A stretch of DNA of 64,000 nucleotides from CAVVWJ01 sp965652025 (GTDB lineage: Bacteria > Gemmatimonadota > Gemmatimonadetes > Gemmatimonadales > GWC2-71-9). Within the stretch, counting starts at the first letter, position 1, and each line of letters opens with the position of its first letter. Under the pieces are notes generated by a model. It was not told the DNA's origin, did no database searches, and saw only the letters and a list, made by a program, of their open reading frames with translations. This document shows, piece by piece, positions 7,063 through 14,530 of the stretch. The stretch lies in the NCBI GenBank assembly GCA_965652025.1, contig CBFGTM010000007.1, positions 1 to 64,000 of the forward strand, given 5' to 3'. The translations under genes and the position numbers were made by a program.

Positions 7063-7968
7063 ACGTCCTTGATCTCCTGCACGCGGATGCGGCCGACCTA
7101 CGATGATGGTAATGTTGTCACTCCCCCCGCCCTCCAGCGCATCCCGCAGCAGATCCTCGCACACCTGCTTAGCTGAACTCATGGACCGGAGTCGCTCCCG
7201 GATCTGAGCGTCCGAAACGTGATTGGTAAGCCCGTCGCTGCACAGCAGCACCACGGTGCTCCAGGTCATCTCCAGCTGGGACACGACCGGGGAGCTCTGC
7301 CGCCCTCCCAGGGAGCTGGAGAGCGTGTGGGCCAGCCGGGTGCTGGGCGCGTCCTCCGGCTTGAGCGCTCCCATATCGACCAGCTCCTGGGCCATGGTCT
7401 GGTCCCGGGTTATCTGGCTTAACTCTCCGTCCCGAAGCAGATAACAGCGGCTATCTCCCACTTGAAGCAGGTAGGCCCGAGGCCAGACTCCGAGCCAAAG
7501 GGTAAGCGTGGTAGCCATGCCCCGGTGCTCGGGGCTCTGCGCGGCTCGGCGCAGCAGGTCCGCATGACATTCGACGGCCGCGTCGTAAAGGGCCTCGGAA
7601 AACCCCCTTACCCCCAATGACGCCGATTCGTAATAGCACCGCATGCTGCGGGACACGTACTGCGCCACTGTCTCGAGGGTGATCTGGCTCGCGATCGCTC
7701 CCTTGGCGCCACCGCCAACACCATCGGCGACCATGGCGAGAAAGGCGAGCCGCTCCGATTCACCCAGGAGCGAGTCGGTCTCGGGCAGGCTGGTCAGGTG
7801 AACCACCAGCTGCTTTCGCAGCGAGCAGATAAGGAAGTGGTCCTGGTTCTCGCTACGGACCCGCCCCGGGTGCGTCAGTCCGTGCACATCGATTTCGTCG
7901 TCTCGTGGCTTTCGCTGCGCTGCTGCCGACGGCTCGCCGGTGAGGGCAGCCAGCTCAGGGGCGGACAT
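7051..7968 (-). CDS. PP2C-family serine/threonine protein phosphatase
   Basis: A 305-residue PP2C phosphatase (PrpC/Stp type), which removes phosphate from Ser/Thr using two metal ions. The metal-binding motifs are visible: ENQDHF, VADGVGGG, CSDGL and GGSDNITIIV. The ATG at 7968 has a strong GGAGG four bases upstream. About 45 residues precede the catalytic core. No Ser/Thr kinase is adjacent in the window, so its substrate is unknown. It converges on the SARP regulator gene. Confidence 0.9.
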   Translation of the reverse strand: MSAPELAALTGEPSAAAQRKPRDDEIDVHGLTHPGRVRSENQDHFLICSLRKQLVVHLTSLPETDSLLGESERLAFLAMVADGVGGGAKGAIASQITLETVAQYVSRSMRCYYESASLGVRGFSEALYDAAVECHADLLRRAAQSPEHRGMATTLTLWLGVWPRAYLLQVGDSRCYLLRDGELSQITRDQTMAQELVDMGALKPEDAPSTRLAHTLSSSLGGRQSSPVVSQLEMTWSTVVLLCSDGLTNHVSDAQIRERLRSMSSAKQVCEDLLRDALEGGGSDNITIIVGRPHPRAGDQGRLPA

Positions 7969-8086
7969 GTGGCCTCCTGCCGATCATGATCCTGAATCTG
8001 GAGTCTCGGGCGGTGACGGGCTAGTACTGTGCTCGGTTCGGGGCCCAGCCCAGCCGCCGGCACTCCTCGCGGCTCTCCACCACCAC

Positions 8087-8115
8087 TTGCCCAGACTGTT
8101 GTTATTGCATATTTA
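8087..8115 (+). promoter_or_regulatory. Predicted promoter of the arginine operon
   Basis: TTGCCC (8087-8092), a 17-base spacer and TATTTA (8110-8115) form a sigma70-like promoter. Its expected start point falls at about 8121-8122, the argG ATG itself. No Shine-Dalgarno sequence precedes that ATG, so the transcript may be leaderless. Confidence 0.5.
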
Positions 8116-8127
8116 TGCACTATGCAA
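8105..8127. promoter_or_regulatory. ArgR-type operator overlapping -10 and argG start codon
   Basis: TGCATATTTATGCA (8106-8119) is a perfect palindrome with the 5-4-5 geometry of an ARG box, differing from the enterobacterial TGAAT/ATTCA arms at one position in each arm. A further TATGCAA (8121-8127) pairs with TTGCATA (8105-8111). Since argR is the last gene of this operon, feedback repression by ArgR is likely. Confidence 0.6.
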
Positions 8128-9321
8128 ACTGCCAGACCTCGAGCCGCGCTGGCCTTCTCCGGCGGGCTGGATACCTCCTACTGCGTCCCGGTGTTGTCCG
8201 ACGCCGGATGGGCCGTGCACACCGTTCACGTGAACACGGGCGGCACCTCGGCCGGCGACCGCGCCGCCATTCGGCACCAGGCGCGGTCCCTTGGCGCGCT
8301 CGAGCATCACGAGATCGACGCCCGCGGCGAGGTGTTCGATCGCTTCATTCGCTACCTGATCCAGGGCAACGTGCTGCGGGGGGAAATCTACCCCCTCAGC
8401 GTGGCTGCCGAGCGGACCCAGCAAACCCTATCCGTAGTGGAGCTGGCCCGGCGGATCGGGGCCCGGGCCGTGGCACATGGCTCGACCGCTGCCGGCAACG
8501 ATCAAGTTCGCTTCGACGTCGCCTTGCGGGTGCTGGCCCCGGAACTGGAAATCCTTACCCCGATCCGCGATGGTGCTATCCGCCGAGAGCAAGCGATCGC
8601 ATTCCTGACCGGGCGCGGTCTCCCGATTCCCGGGAAGGCCGGCTCGTACTCGATTAATCGGGGCCTCTGGGGCACGACCTGGGGTGGAGGTTGGACTCAC
8701 GACACCTGGGCTGGCCCACCGGAGGATCTGCTGGATCCTCCGGCTGGTGGGGCCGAGCCAACCGAAGTCGTGGTAGGCTGGGAGGCGGGCTTGCCGGCCA
8801 GTCTGGACGGTTGTCCCCTGGACGGGTTCGCCCTGGTTGAGCAACTGGGCCGGCTAGCCGGCGGCTACGGCATAGGGCGCAACATTCACCTGGGCGAGAC
8901 CGCGCTGGGTATCAAGGGGCGCATCGGGTTCGAGGCCGGTGCAGCCCTGCTTCTCATCGGTGCCCACCGGGAGCTGGAGAAGCTCGTGCTCACCAGATGG
9001 CAGGCCTTCTGGAAGGATCAGCTCGCCCGGTTCTATGGCGACCGCCTGCACGAAGGCCAGTACTTCGACCCGGCCCTTCGCGATATCGAAGCGTTGATTA
9101 CCAGCTCACAGCGGCGGGTCACCGGCGAGACCCGGATACGCCTGGCTCCCGGTCGCTTCCACGTGGTCGGCACCCGGAGTCCGTATTCTCTGATGGACCC
9201 CTCGGTGGCAACCTACGGCGAGGAAAACTTTCTCTGGACCGGTGCCGAGGCCCGCGCCTTTGCTCGCGTGTCTGCCATTCCTTCGATGCTGGCCGCCCGT
9301 GCCGCAAGCGGCGAGGCCTAG
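8122..9321 (+). CDS. argG: Argininosuccinate synthase
   Basis: A 399-residue enzyme that joins citrulline and aspartate with ATP in arginine synthesis. The N-terminal ATP-pyrophosphatase loop AFSGGLDTSYC and the following VHVNTGG segment match the Bacteroidetes-type subfamily. The ATG at 8122 is chosen because the conserved fold starts about 8 residues later and the promoter/operator lie immediately upstream; an upstream in-frame start at 8029 would encode an unrelated 31-residue extension. It is the first gene of an eight-gene cluster with tight spacing. Confidence 0.93.
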   Translation: MQTARPRAALAFSGGLDTSYCVPVLSDAGWAVHTVHVNTGGTSAGDRAAIRHQARSLGALEHHEIDARGEVFDRFIRYLIQGNVLRGEIYPLSVAAERTQQTLSVVELARRIGARAVAHGSTAAGNDQVRFDVALRVLAPELEILTPIRDGAIRREQAIAFLTGRGLPIPGKAGSYSINRGLWGTTWGGGWTHDTWAGPPEDLLDPPAGGAEPTEVVVGWEAGLPASLDGCPLDGFALVEQLGRLAGGYGIGRNIHLGETALGIKGRIGFEAGAALLLIGAHRELEKLVLTRWQAFWKDQLARFYGDRLHEGQYFDPALRDIEALITSSQRRVTGETRIRLAPGRFHVVGTRSPYSLMDPSVATYGEENFLWTGAEARAFARVSAIPSMLAARAASGEA

Positions 9322-9329
9322 GAGAGAAC

Positions 9330-10442
9330 ATGGTCGTCACCACCCGGGTCCGGCTCGATCGGATCGCCTCCTCGACTCGCAATGCGGCACTCACCCCGGA
9401 AGTCATCGTCGGTGATGAGATCATCGCGGCCGAGGGGTATGTGCTCGCCGTCCGGCTCCTGGAAGACAAGTCGTCGTACAATACGGTAGAGGACATCACC
9501 GGCCGAATGCTGTCGCTCCGCAGTGGCGACATCCTGGCGGGCACCCTCGGCACGCGGCGCGCCTTGCGAGGCTACGCCGGAGTGGTCCCTGATCGCATCG
9601 AGGTGGGCGACCGGATCCATGTGCTGAACCTGGGCGGGATTCTCGGCCGCTGCACGTCGGCCACCGCCGAAGTCGGCCGCCCGTTCGAAGCGGAGGTTCT
9701 CGGCGCCGTGCTGGCGTTTCCGGAGCTGGGGGACCGAGTGGGACGCCCGGCTCACATCAAGGATCACGCGGTACCTCCGGCCCAACAGCTGGAAGGCCCG
9801 ACGCCGGTGGTCTATGTCGCCGGTACTTGTATGAACGCCGGCAAGACCGTTGCGGCAACCGAGCTGGTGCGCGGCCTGGCCCGCTCCGGTCTCCGGGTCG
9901 GCGGGGCCAAGCTGACCGGCGTATCACTCATGCGAGATGCCCTGTGCATGCTGGATGCCGGTGCCGTTACGGCGCTCACGTTCAACGATGTGGGCGTGGC
10001 AAGCACCCACCCGGGTGTCACCGTCGCGACGGCCAAGGGCATCTTCAACCGGCTGGCGGCGGCCAAGCCGGATGTCATTGTGGCCGAGTTGGGTGATGGG
10101 ATCCTGGGCGAGTACGGGGTGCAGGACATTCTCCGCGACCCCGAGCTGGTAGGTGTGGGGGCCGCCTTCGTCATGGCCGCGCCCGACCCGGTTGCCTGCT
10201 GGGGTGCCGCGACGCTCATGCGCCAGGAGTTTTCGCTGCCGATCACCGTGATGACCGGGCCCGCCACCGACAACGAAGTAGGCTTAACCTACATTCGTCG
10301 TGAGCTGAACCTGCCAGCGCACAACGCTCGCCGGGATGCGGCTGGACTGGTGGCGGTGGTCCGGGACGCGCTTCAGCGCTTGGAGCGTAGCGACTCAACC
10401 GGCGTGACTCGCGACTTGCGACTCGCGACTGCCATCGGATGA
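9330..10442 (+). CDS. P-loop NTPase-like protein of unknown function inside arginine operon
   Basis: A 370-residue protein; GGAGAG lies just upstream of the ATG at 9330, and its stop overlaps the argC start (ATGA). The first about 150 residues form a beta-rich domain. The second half carries a Walker A-like GTCMNAGKT, then AKLTGV, a TFNDVG segment and VIVAELGDGILGEYG, resembling SIMIBI-class enzymes (dethiobiotin synthetase/MobB/DUF1611-like). In Bacteroidetes-type arginine clusters a GNAT acyltransferase feeds the pathway. No such gene is present here, so this protein could supply or condition the acylglutamate entry step, but this is inference. The last residues are encoded by a heptamer array (10406-10433). 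Confidence 0.7.
   Translation: MVVTTRVRLDRIASSTRNAALTPEVIVGDEIIAAEGYVLAVRLLEDKSSYNTVEDITGRMLSLRSGDILAGTLGTRRALRGYAGVVPDRIEVGDRIHVLNLGGILGRCTSATAEVGRPFEAEVLGAVLAFPELGDRVGRPAHIKDHAVPPAQQLEGPTPVVYVAGTCMNAGKTVAATELVRGLARSGLRVGGAKLTGVSLMRDALCMLDAGAVTALTFNDVGVASTHPGVTVATAKGIFNRLAAAKPDVIVAELGDGILGEYGVQDILRDPELVGVGAAFVMAAPDPVACWGAATLMRQEFSLPITVMTGPATDNEVGLTYIRRELNLPAHNARRDAAGLVAVVRDALQRLERSDSTGVTRDLRLATAIG
10406..10433. repeat. Four degenerate heptamers (GACTCGC type)
   Basis: GACTCGC, GACTTGC, GACTCGC and GACTGCC follow one another with an exact 7-bp period. They encode the C-terminal tail of the P-loop protein, six bases before the argC start. This is one of several 7-bp-period arrays at gene junctions in this window. 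Confidence 0.7.
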
Positions 10443-11476
10443 AAGTCGCCGTGGCAGGCGGCGCCGGATACGTGGCGGGGGAGCTGCTGCGGCTGCTGCT
10501 GCAGCATCCCGAGATCGATGAATGTGTCGTCACCAGCCGGAGCCAGGCTGGCCGGCCTATCTCCGAGGTGCACCCGGGTCTCGCTCCGCTCACGTCTGCC
10601 TCTTTTGCCGGCTTGGATCCAGGCGAAGCGGCCACCGGGTACGATGTCGTCTTCCTCGCGCTCGAGCACGGGGAATCGAGCAAACGGGCGGCCGAAATCC
10701 TGAGGGCAAGACCCGGACTGGTGGTCGATCTCTCGGCCGACTTCCGGATCCAGGATCAGGACCTCTATCGAGCCTACTACGGTGATCATGCGGCGCCGGA
10801 TCTCGTGCCCCGCTTTCGTTATGGTCTGGCCGATATTCTCGGGACAGAGCTGCGCCACGCTTCAGCGCTCGCAATTCCGGGATGCTTCGCCACCGCGGCG
10901 CAGATCGCTCTCTTTCCGCTGGCGCGTACGGGACTGAAGATCACCCCATCGATTTTCGGGGTGACTGGCTCGAGTGGTGCGGGCGCGCAGTTGAAGTCCA
11001 CCACCCACCACCCGACTCGGGCCCACAACCTGTTCGGCTATTCCGTGATGGGCCACCGCCACGAGGCGGAGATCCTGGAGAGCTGGCGACGCTGGACTAG
11101 TGATAGCACGGCCCGGGTACGACTGCTGGCTCATGCCGGCCCGTTTGTCCGGGGGATTTACCTTACCTTCCATGCCTTCTTGGGGAACGGTGTCACAGTG
11201 GAGCAGGGCGCGGCCGCCCAGTGGTTTCGGGACAGCTATCGCGGCCGCCCTTTCGTACGCATTCTCGACTCGCCGCCCGAGCTCAGCAACGTCATAGGGA
11301 CGAACTACGCCCTGGTTCACGCGATCACCAGCTTGGATGGGAGAGAGATCCAAGTGAGCGTCGCCATCGATAACCTGGTGAAAGGAGCCGGCGGTCAGGC
11401 AGTTCAGGCCATGAACCTGGCGCTCGGCATCGACGAATGCGCCGGGCTGCGGCTGGCCGCGCCGTTTCCACTATGA
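10439..11476 (+). CDS. argC: N-acetyl-gamma-glutamyl-phosphate reductase (N-acyl variant)
   Basis: A 345-residue NADPH-dependent reductase making N-acylglutamate semialdehyde. The Rossmann start VAVAGGAGYVAGELLRLLL and the catalytic cysteine in IPGCFATAAQ are visible; the F-A-T-A context matches the Bacteroidetes-like group and not the NPGCYPT of enterobacteria. The start overlaps the preceding stop as ATGA, and the stop overlaps the argF' start the same way. It may work on succinylated intermediates if the transcarbamylase downstream is succinyl-specific. Confidence 0.93.
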   Translation: MKVAVAGGAGYVAGELLRLLLQHPEIDECVVTSRSQAGRPISEVHPGLAPLTSASFAGLDPGEAATGYDVVFLALEHGESSKRAAEILRARPGLVVDLSADFRIQDQDLYRAYYGDHAAPDLVPRFRYGLADILGTELRHASALAIPGCFATAAQIALFPLARTGLKITPSIFGVTGSSGAGAQLKSTTHHPTRAHNLFGYSVMGHRHEAEILESWRRWTSDSTARVRLLAHAGPFVRGIYLTFHAFLGNGVTVEQGAAAQWFRDSYRGRPFVRILDSPPELSNVIGTNYALVHAITSLDGREIQVSVAIDNLVKGAGGQAVQAMNLALGIDECAGLRLAAPFPL

Positions 11477-12543
11477 GCAAGCGCGACTTCCTCGACCTGG
11501 AAGACTGGTCACCCGAGGACATCGAGGGATTGCTGAACCTCGCCGCACAGGTAAAACGAGGCGAGGTCCAGGGCGGTCTGGAGAGGAAGGTGCTCGCAAT
11601 GGTTTTTCTCGACCCGAGTCTCCGCACCCGCACCAGCTTTGAGACTGCGATGTTCCTGCATGGAGGCCACGCCGTAGTCCTGGAGCCGGGGAAGGGGAGT
11701 TGGCCTCTCGAAACCGAGCCAGGTGCGGTCATGGACGGCTCCTCGGTCGAGCATCTGGTCGAGGCTGCCCGGGTGCTTGGCCGCTACGCCGACGCGGTTG
11801 GGGTGCGCGCCTTTCCTAGAGGACGCGATTGGGCCACGGCTCGCCAGGACGCGATCGTCCAGAGCTTTGCCCGATACTGCGAGAAGCCAGTGATCAACCT
11901 GGAATCCGCCCGTCGTCATCCCTGCCAGGCGCTTGCCGATGCGTTGACCCTGCGGGAGAAGCTCGGTCGGGTGGAGGGCAAACGGTTTGTGCTGACCTGG
12001 GCCTGGCACCCAAAGGCGCTGCCGACCTCTGTTCCGGTCAGCGCGGCGCTCGCTGCGGCTCGGCTGGGTATGGAGATCGTGATCGCCCGGCCCGAAGGTT
12101 ACGAGCTCGATCCCGAGGATACCGCGCTGATCCGGCGCACTGCGCAGGCCGCCGGAGGAGAGTTCGTGCACATCATCGACGACCCCGATGACGCTCTGGT
12201 CGGGGCCGATGCCGTGTATGTGAAATCGTGGGGATCGGTGAAGCTCTACGACCAACCCGAGCGAGAGGCCGAGGCGCGAGCCGGCTTCCGGGACTGGCGG
12301 CTGACGTCTTCCCGGCTGCGGTCGACTCGAGGCGGCAAGGGCATCGTGATGCATTGCCTGCCGGTCCGCCGGAATGTCGAGATCGACGACAAGGTTTTGG
12401 ACGGGCCCAATTCTGCTGTGGTGGATCAGGCGGAAAACCGGCTGCATGCCCAACGCGCGCTGCTGCTGGAGCTGATCGGAGAATCCCGTGATCGGGAAGC
12501 AGGTAGTGTGAGCAGTAAGCGGGGGAGTGCGAGTGGCCATTGA
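11473..12543 (+). CDS. argF': N-acylornithine transcarbamylase (probably N-succinylornithine-type, Val92)
   Basis: A 356-residue transcarbamylase of the Xanthomonas AOTCase/Bacteroides SOTCase group, which carbamoylates N-acylornithine instead of ornithine. The carbamoyl-phosphate motif SLRTRTS (49-55), the loop PGKGSWPLE (72-80, with the Trp that replaces SMG-loop function), HPCQ and HCLPVRRN are present. Recalled Xanthomonas numbering aligns without gaps through this region. The specificity residue 92 (Glu in AOTCase, Pro in SOTCase) is Val here (GSSVEH). Published mutation of that Glu to small or hydrophobic residues switched preference to succinylornithine, so a succinyl pathway is predicted. 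The C-terminal tail is encoded by a degenerate heptamer array. Confidence 0.93.
   Translation: MSKRDFLDLEDWSPEDIEGLLNLAAQVKRGEVQGGLERKVLAMVFLDPSLRTRTSFETAMFLHGGHAVVLEPGKGSWPLETEPGAVMDGSSVEHLVEAARVLGRYADAVGVRAFPRGRDWATARQDAIVQSFARYCEKPVINLESARRHPCQALADALTLREKLGRVEGKRFVLTWAWHPKALPTSVPVSAALAAARLGMEIVIARPEGYELDPEDTALIRRTAQAAGGEFVHIIDDPDDALVGADAVYVKSWGSVKLYDQPEREAEARAGFRDWRLTSSRLRSTRGGKGIVMHCLPVRRNVEIDDKVLDGPNSAVVDQAENRLHAQRALLLELIGESRDREAGSVSSKRGSASGH
12493..12533. repeat. Degenerate 6-8 bp array (CGGTRAG family)
   Basis: CGGGAAG, CAGGTAG, TGTGAG, CAGTAAG, CGGGGGAG and TGCGAG run consecutively. They encode the last residues of ArgF' and provide the ribosome-binding and start region of argB. The units match arrays at 31291, 40803/40876 and 62622/62710. 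Confidence 0.65.
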
Positions 12544-13468
12544 TGTGACCCAGGGCATCGCGGGCCTGAAGGGCGCCCTCCGGTACGTCCGAGCGTACCG
12601 GGACCAGATCTTCGTCGTGAAGCTGGGCGGGGAGGTCTTGAACGACCCGGAAATCCTGGGAGGGGTCGCTGGCCAGCTGGCGCTGCTCTCATCGTTGAGC
12701 ATTCGGCTGGTCGTGGTTCACGGCGGCGGGCCGCAGGCGTCGGCACTCAGCCGCCGGCTCGGGGTCGAGCCACGGATGGTAGCCGGTCGGAGGGTGACCG
12801 ATGACGGTGCCCTGGACGTCGCCAAAATGGTCTACGCCGGCAAGCTCAACGTCGAGCTGATCGCAGCGCTGCGGGACCACCGGGTTGCGGCGGTGGGATT
12901 GAGCGGCGTCGACGCGGAGCTGATTACCGCGTCCCGGAGACCTCCGGTCACGGTAGCCGACGACGGTGGCACCACGCGCGAGGTGGACTACGGCCATGTG
13001 GGAGACATCGAGCGGGTCGATCCCAAGGTTCTGCTGACCCTGCTGGAGGCACGCATGGTGCCGGTGGTTGCGAGTCTAGCCGGCGGTCATGGGGGGGAGA
13101 TCTACAACGTCAACGCCGATACCGTGGCCGAGTCGCTTGCGGTCGCACTTGGTGCCCAGAAGCTGATCTTTCTCACCGGCGCTCCGGGCGTGCTTCGCGA
13201 CCGAACCGACGCGTCCACGCTGGTCACCTTTGCCGACCCCGACGATCTCGCGGGTCTGATGGCCAATGGTGCCCTCAGCGGTGGGATGCGTCCCAAGGTG
13301 GAGTCCTGCATTCGGGCGGCGACGGGTGGGGTGGAGCGAACCCATATCATCGACGGCCGGGCTCCTGACGCGCTACTGCTGGAGGTGTTCACCGGAGTGG
13401 GGTGCGGCACCATGATCGTGGGCCGCAGGGAGAAGGCGACTTATCTCGGGGTGGATCTTGCGGGGTGA
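12533..13468 (+). CDS. argB: N-acetyl(acyl)glutamate kinase
   Basis: About 311 residues; phosphorylates N-acylglutamate. Motifs of the amino-acid kinase fold are visible: VVKLGGEVL near the N-terminus, VVHGGGPQ, and YNVNADTVAESLA. The GTG at 12533 is preferred because the purine run at 12521-12526 is then at a normal distance; another GTG at 12527 would sit directly on it. It overlaps the end of argF' by 11 bases. Nothing in the sequence says whether the acyl group is acetyl or succinyl. Confidence 0.92.
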   Translation: MAIDVTQGIAGLKGALRYVRAYRDQIFVVKLGGEVLNDPEILGGVAGQLALLSSLSIRLVVVHGGGPQASALSRRLGVEPRMVAGRRVTDDGALDVAKMVYAGKLNVELIAALRDHRVAAVGLSGVDAELITASRRPPVTVADDGGTTREVDYGHVGDIERVDPKVLLTLLEARMVPVVASLAGGHGGEIYNVNADTVAESLAVALGAQKLIFLTGAPGVLRDRTDASTLVTFADPDDLAGLMANGALSGGMRPKVESCIRAATGGVERTHIIDGRAPDALLLEVFTGVGCGTMIVGRREKATYLGVDLAG

Positions 13469-14528
13469 GATCGAGCTCCTGCGCGAGCTGGTGGCCATCC
13501 CTTCGGTCAGCGGGTCGGAAACGGAGCTGGCCACGTTTCTGGAGACGGTGGCGCGCCGCTGGGGCCTGGACGTGGTCCGCGACAGCGACGGAGTCCGAGT
13601 CGAGCTCCGCGGGTTTGGGGTCGGTCCTTCACTGGCGCTGGTCTCTCACCTGGATGTCGTGCCACCGGGGCCCGGCTGGACTCGGGACCCCTTCGTGCCC
13701 AGCATCGAGGCCAACCGCCTGTATGGCCGAGGCTCGAGCGACGCAAAGGCGTCGGTGGCCGCGATGCTGTGTGCCGCCAAGGATCTGGTCGAGCGCGGCG
13801 GCATCGACGCCGGCCGGCTGATTCTTCTCTTTGGCTTCGGCGAAGAGACCAGGAACACCAGCATGCCGGCCGCGCTGGAGAAAGCCGGGGAGATCGAGGC
13901 CGCCGTCATTGGCGAGCCCACCAGTCTCAACTTCGCCATTGCGCAACGCGGGCTACTGATGGTGGACCTGGTGGCTCAGGGCACCCAGCGCCATGCGGCG
14001 TACGCCTCGGGCAATGGTGACTTCACCAACGCGACCCTGGTTCTGGCACGAGACCTCCTCAAGCTCGACCGGGTGTTCGAAGGCCGTACTCATCCCGTTC
14101 TGGGCCGAGCCACAGCGACGCCGACAATGTTGGAATCGGGAGTGGGCCGGAACGTGACTCCACCGGTGGCCCGTGCGGTGCTGGATATCCGAAGCACGCC
14201 GGATTGGACCCACGAGGAGCTGGCGGAGGAGCTGCGCCGAACAGTCACCTCCGACGTCATCGTGACCTCGCGCCGCCTGGTTCCCTGTGAATCACCGCCC
14301 AACTCCCAGCTGGTTGCCACCGCATCGAGGATTCGTTCTCAGGCTGCTCACTTCGGCAGTCCCACCTGCTCCGATTGGGTCTTCTTCCGGGACCTGGATG
14401 CGTTCAAGTGCGGCCCCGGCACCAGTCAACGCTCCCACACTCCGGACGAGTGTGTCGACCTTCCCGAAGTAACGGCGGCGCGGGGGTTCTACGCCGAATT
14501 GGCTCGGGCCTACCTGGCGGGTCGCTGA
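13458..14528 (+). CDS. argE: M20-family N-acyl-ornithine/citrulline deacylase
   Basis: A 356-residue metallopeptidase-fold deacylase that would remove the acyl group late in the pathway (from N-acylcitrulline when the transcarbamylase uses N-acylornithine). Zinc-site motifs are visible: SHLDVVPPG, GRGSSDAKA, FGEET, IGEPTS and the distal RSHTPDECVDLP. The only plausible start is a TTG at 13458, overlapping argB by 11 bases, with GGGGTGG at 13448-13454 as ribosome-binding site. DapE is the main alternative, excluded here by the operon context. Confidence 0.88.
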   Translation: MRGEIELLRELVAIPSVSGSETELATFLETVARRWGLDVVRDSDGVRVELRGFGVGPSLALVSHLDVVPPGPGWTRDPFVPSIEANRLYGRGSSDAKASVAAMLCAAKDLVERGGIDAGRLILLFGFGEETRNTSMPAALEKAGEIEAAVIGEPTSLNFAIAQRGLLMVDLVAQGTQRHAAYASGNGDFTNATLVLARDLLKLDRVFEGRTHPVLGRATATPTMLESGVGRNVTPPVARAVLDIRSTPDWTHEELAEELRRTVTSDVIVTSRRLVPCESPPNSQLVATASRIRSQAAHFGSPTCSDWVFFRDLDAFKCGPGTSQRSHTPDECVDLPEVTAARGFYAELARAYLAGR

Positions 14529-14530
14529 TC

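Noticed and set aside
11509..12702. 397-codon minus-strand frame across argF'
   Set aside because: Antisense to a complete transcarbamylase with intact active-site motifs.
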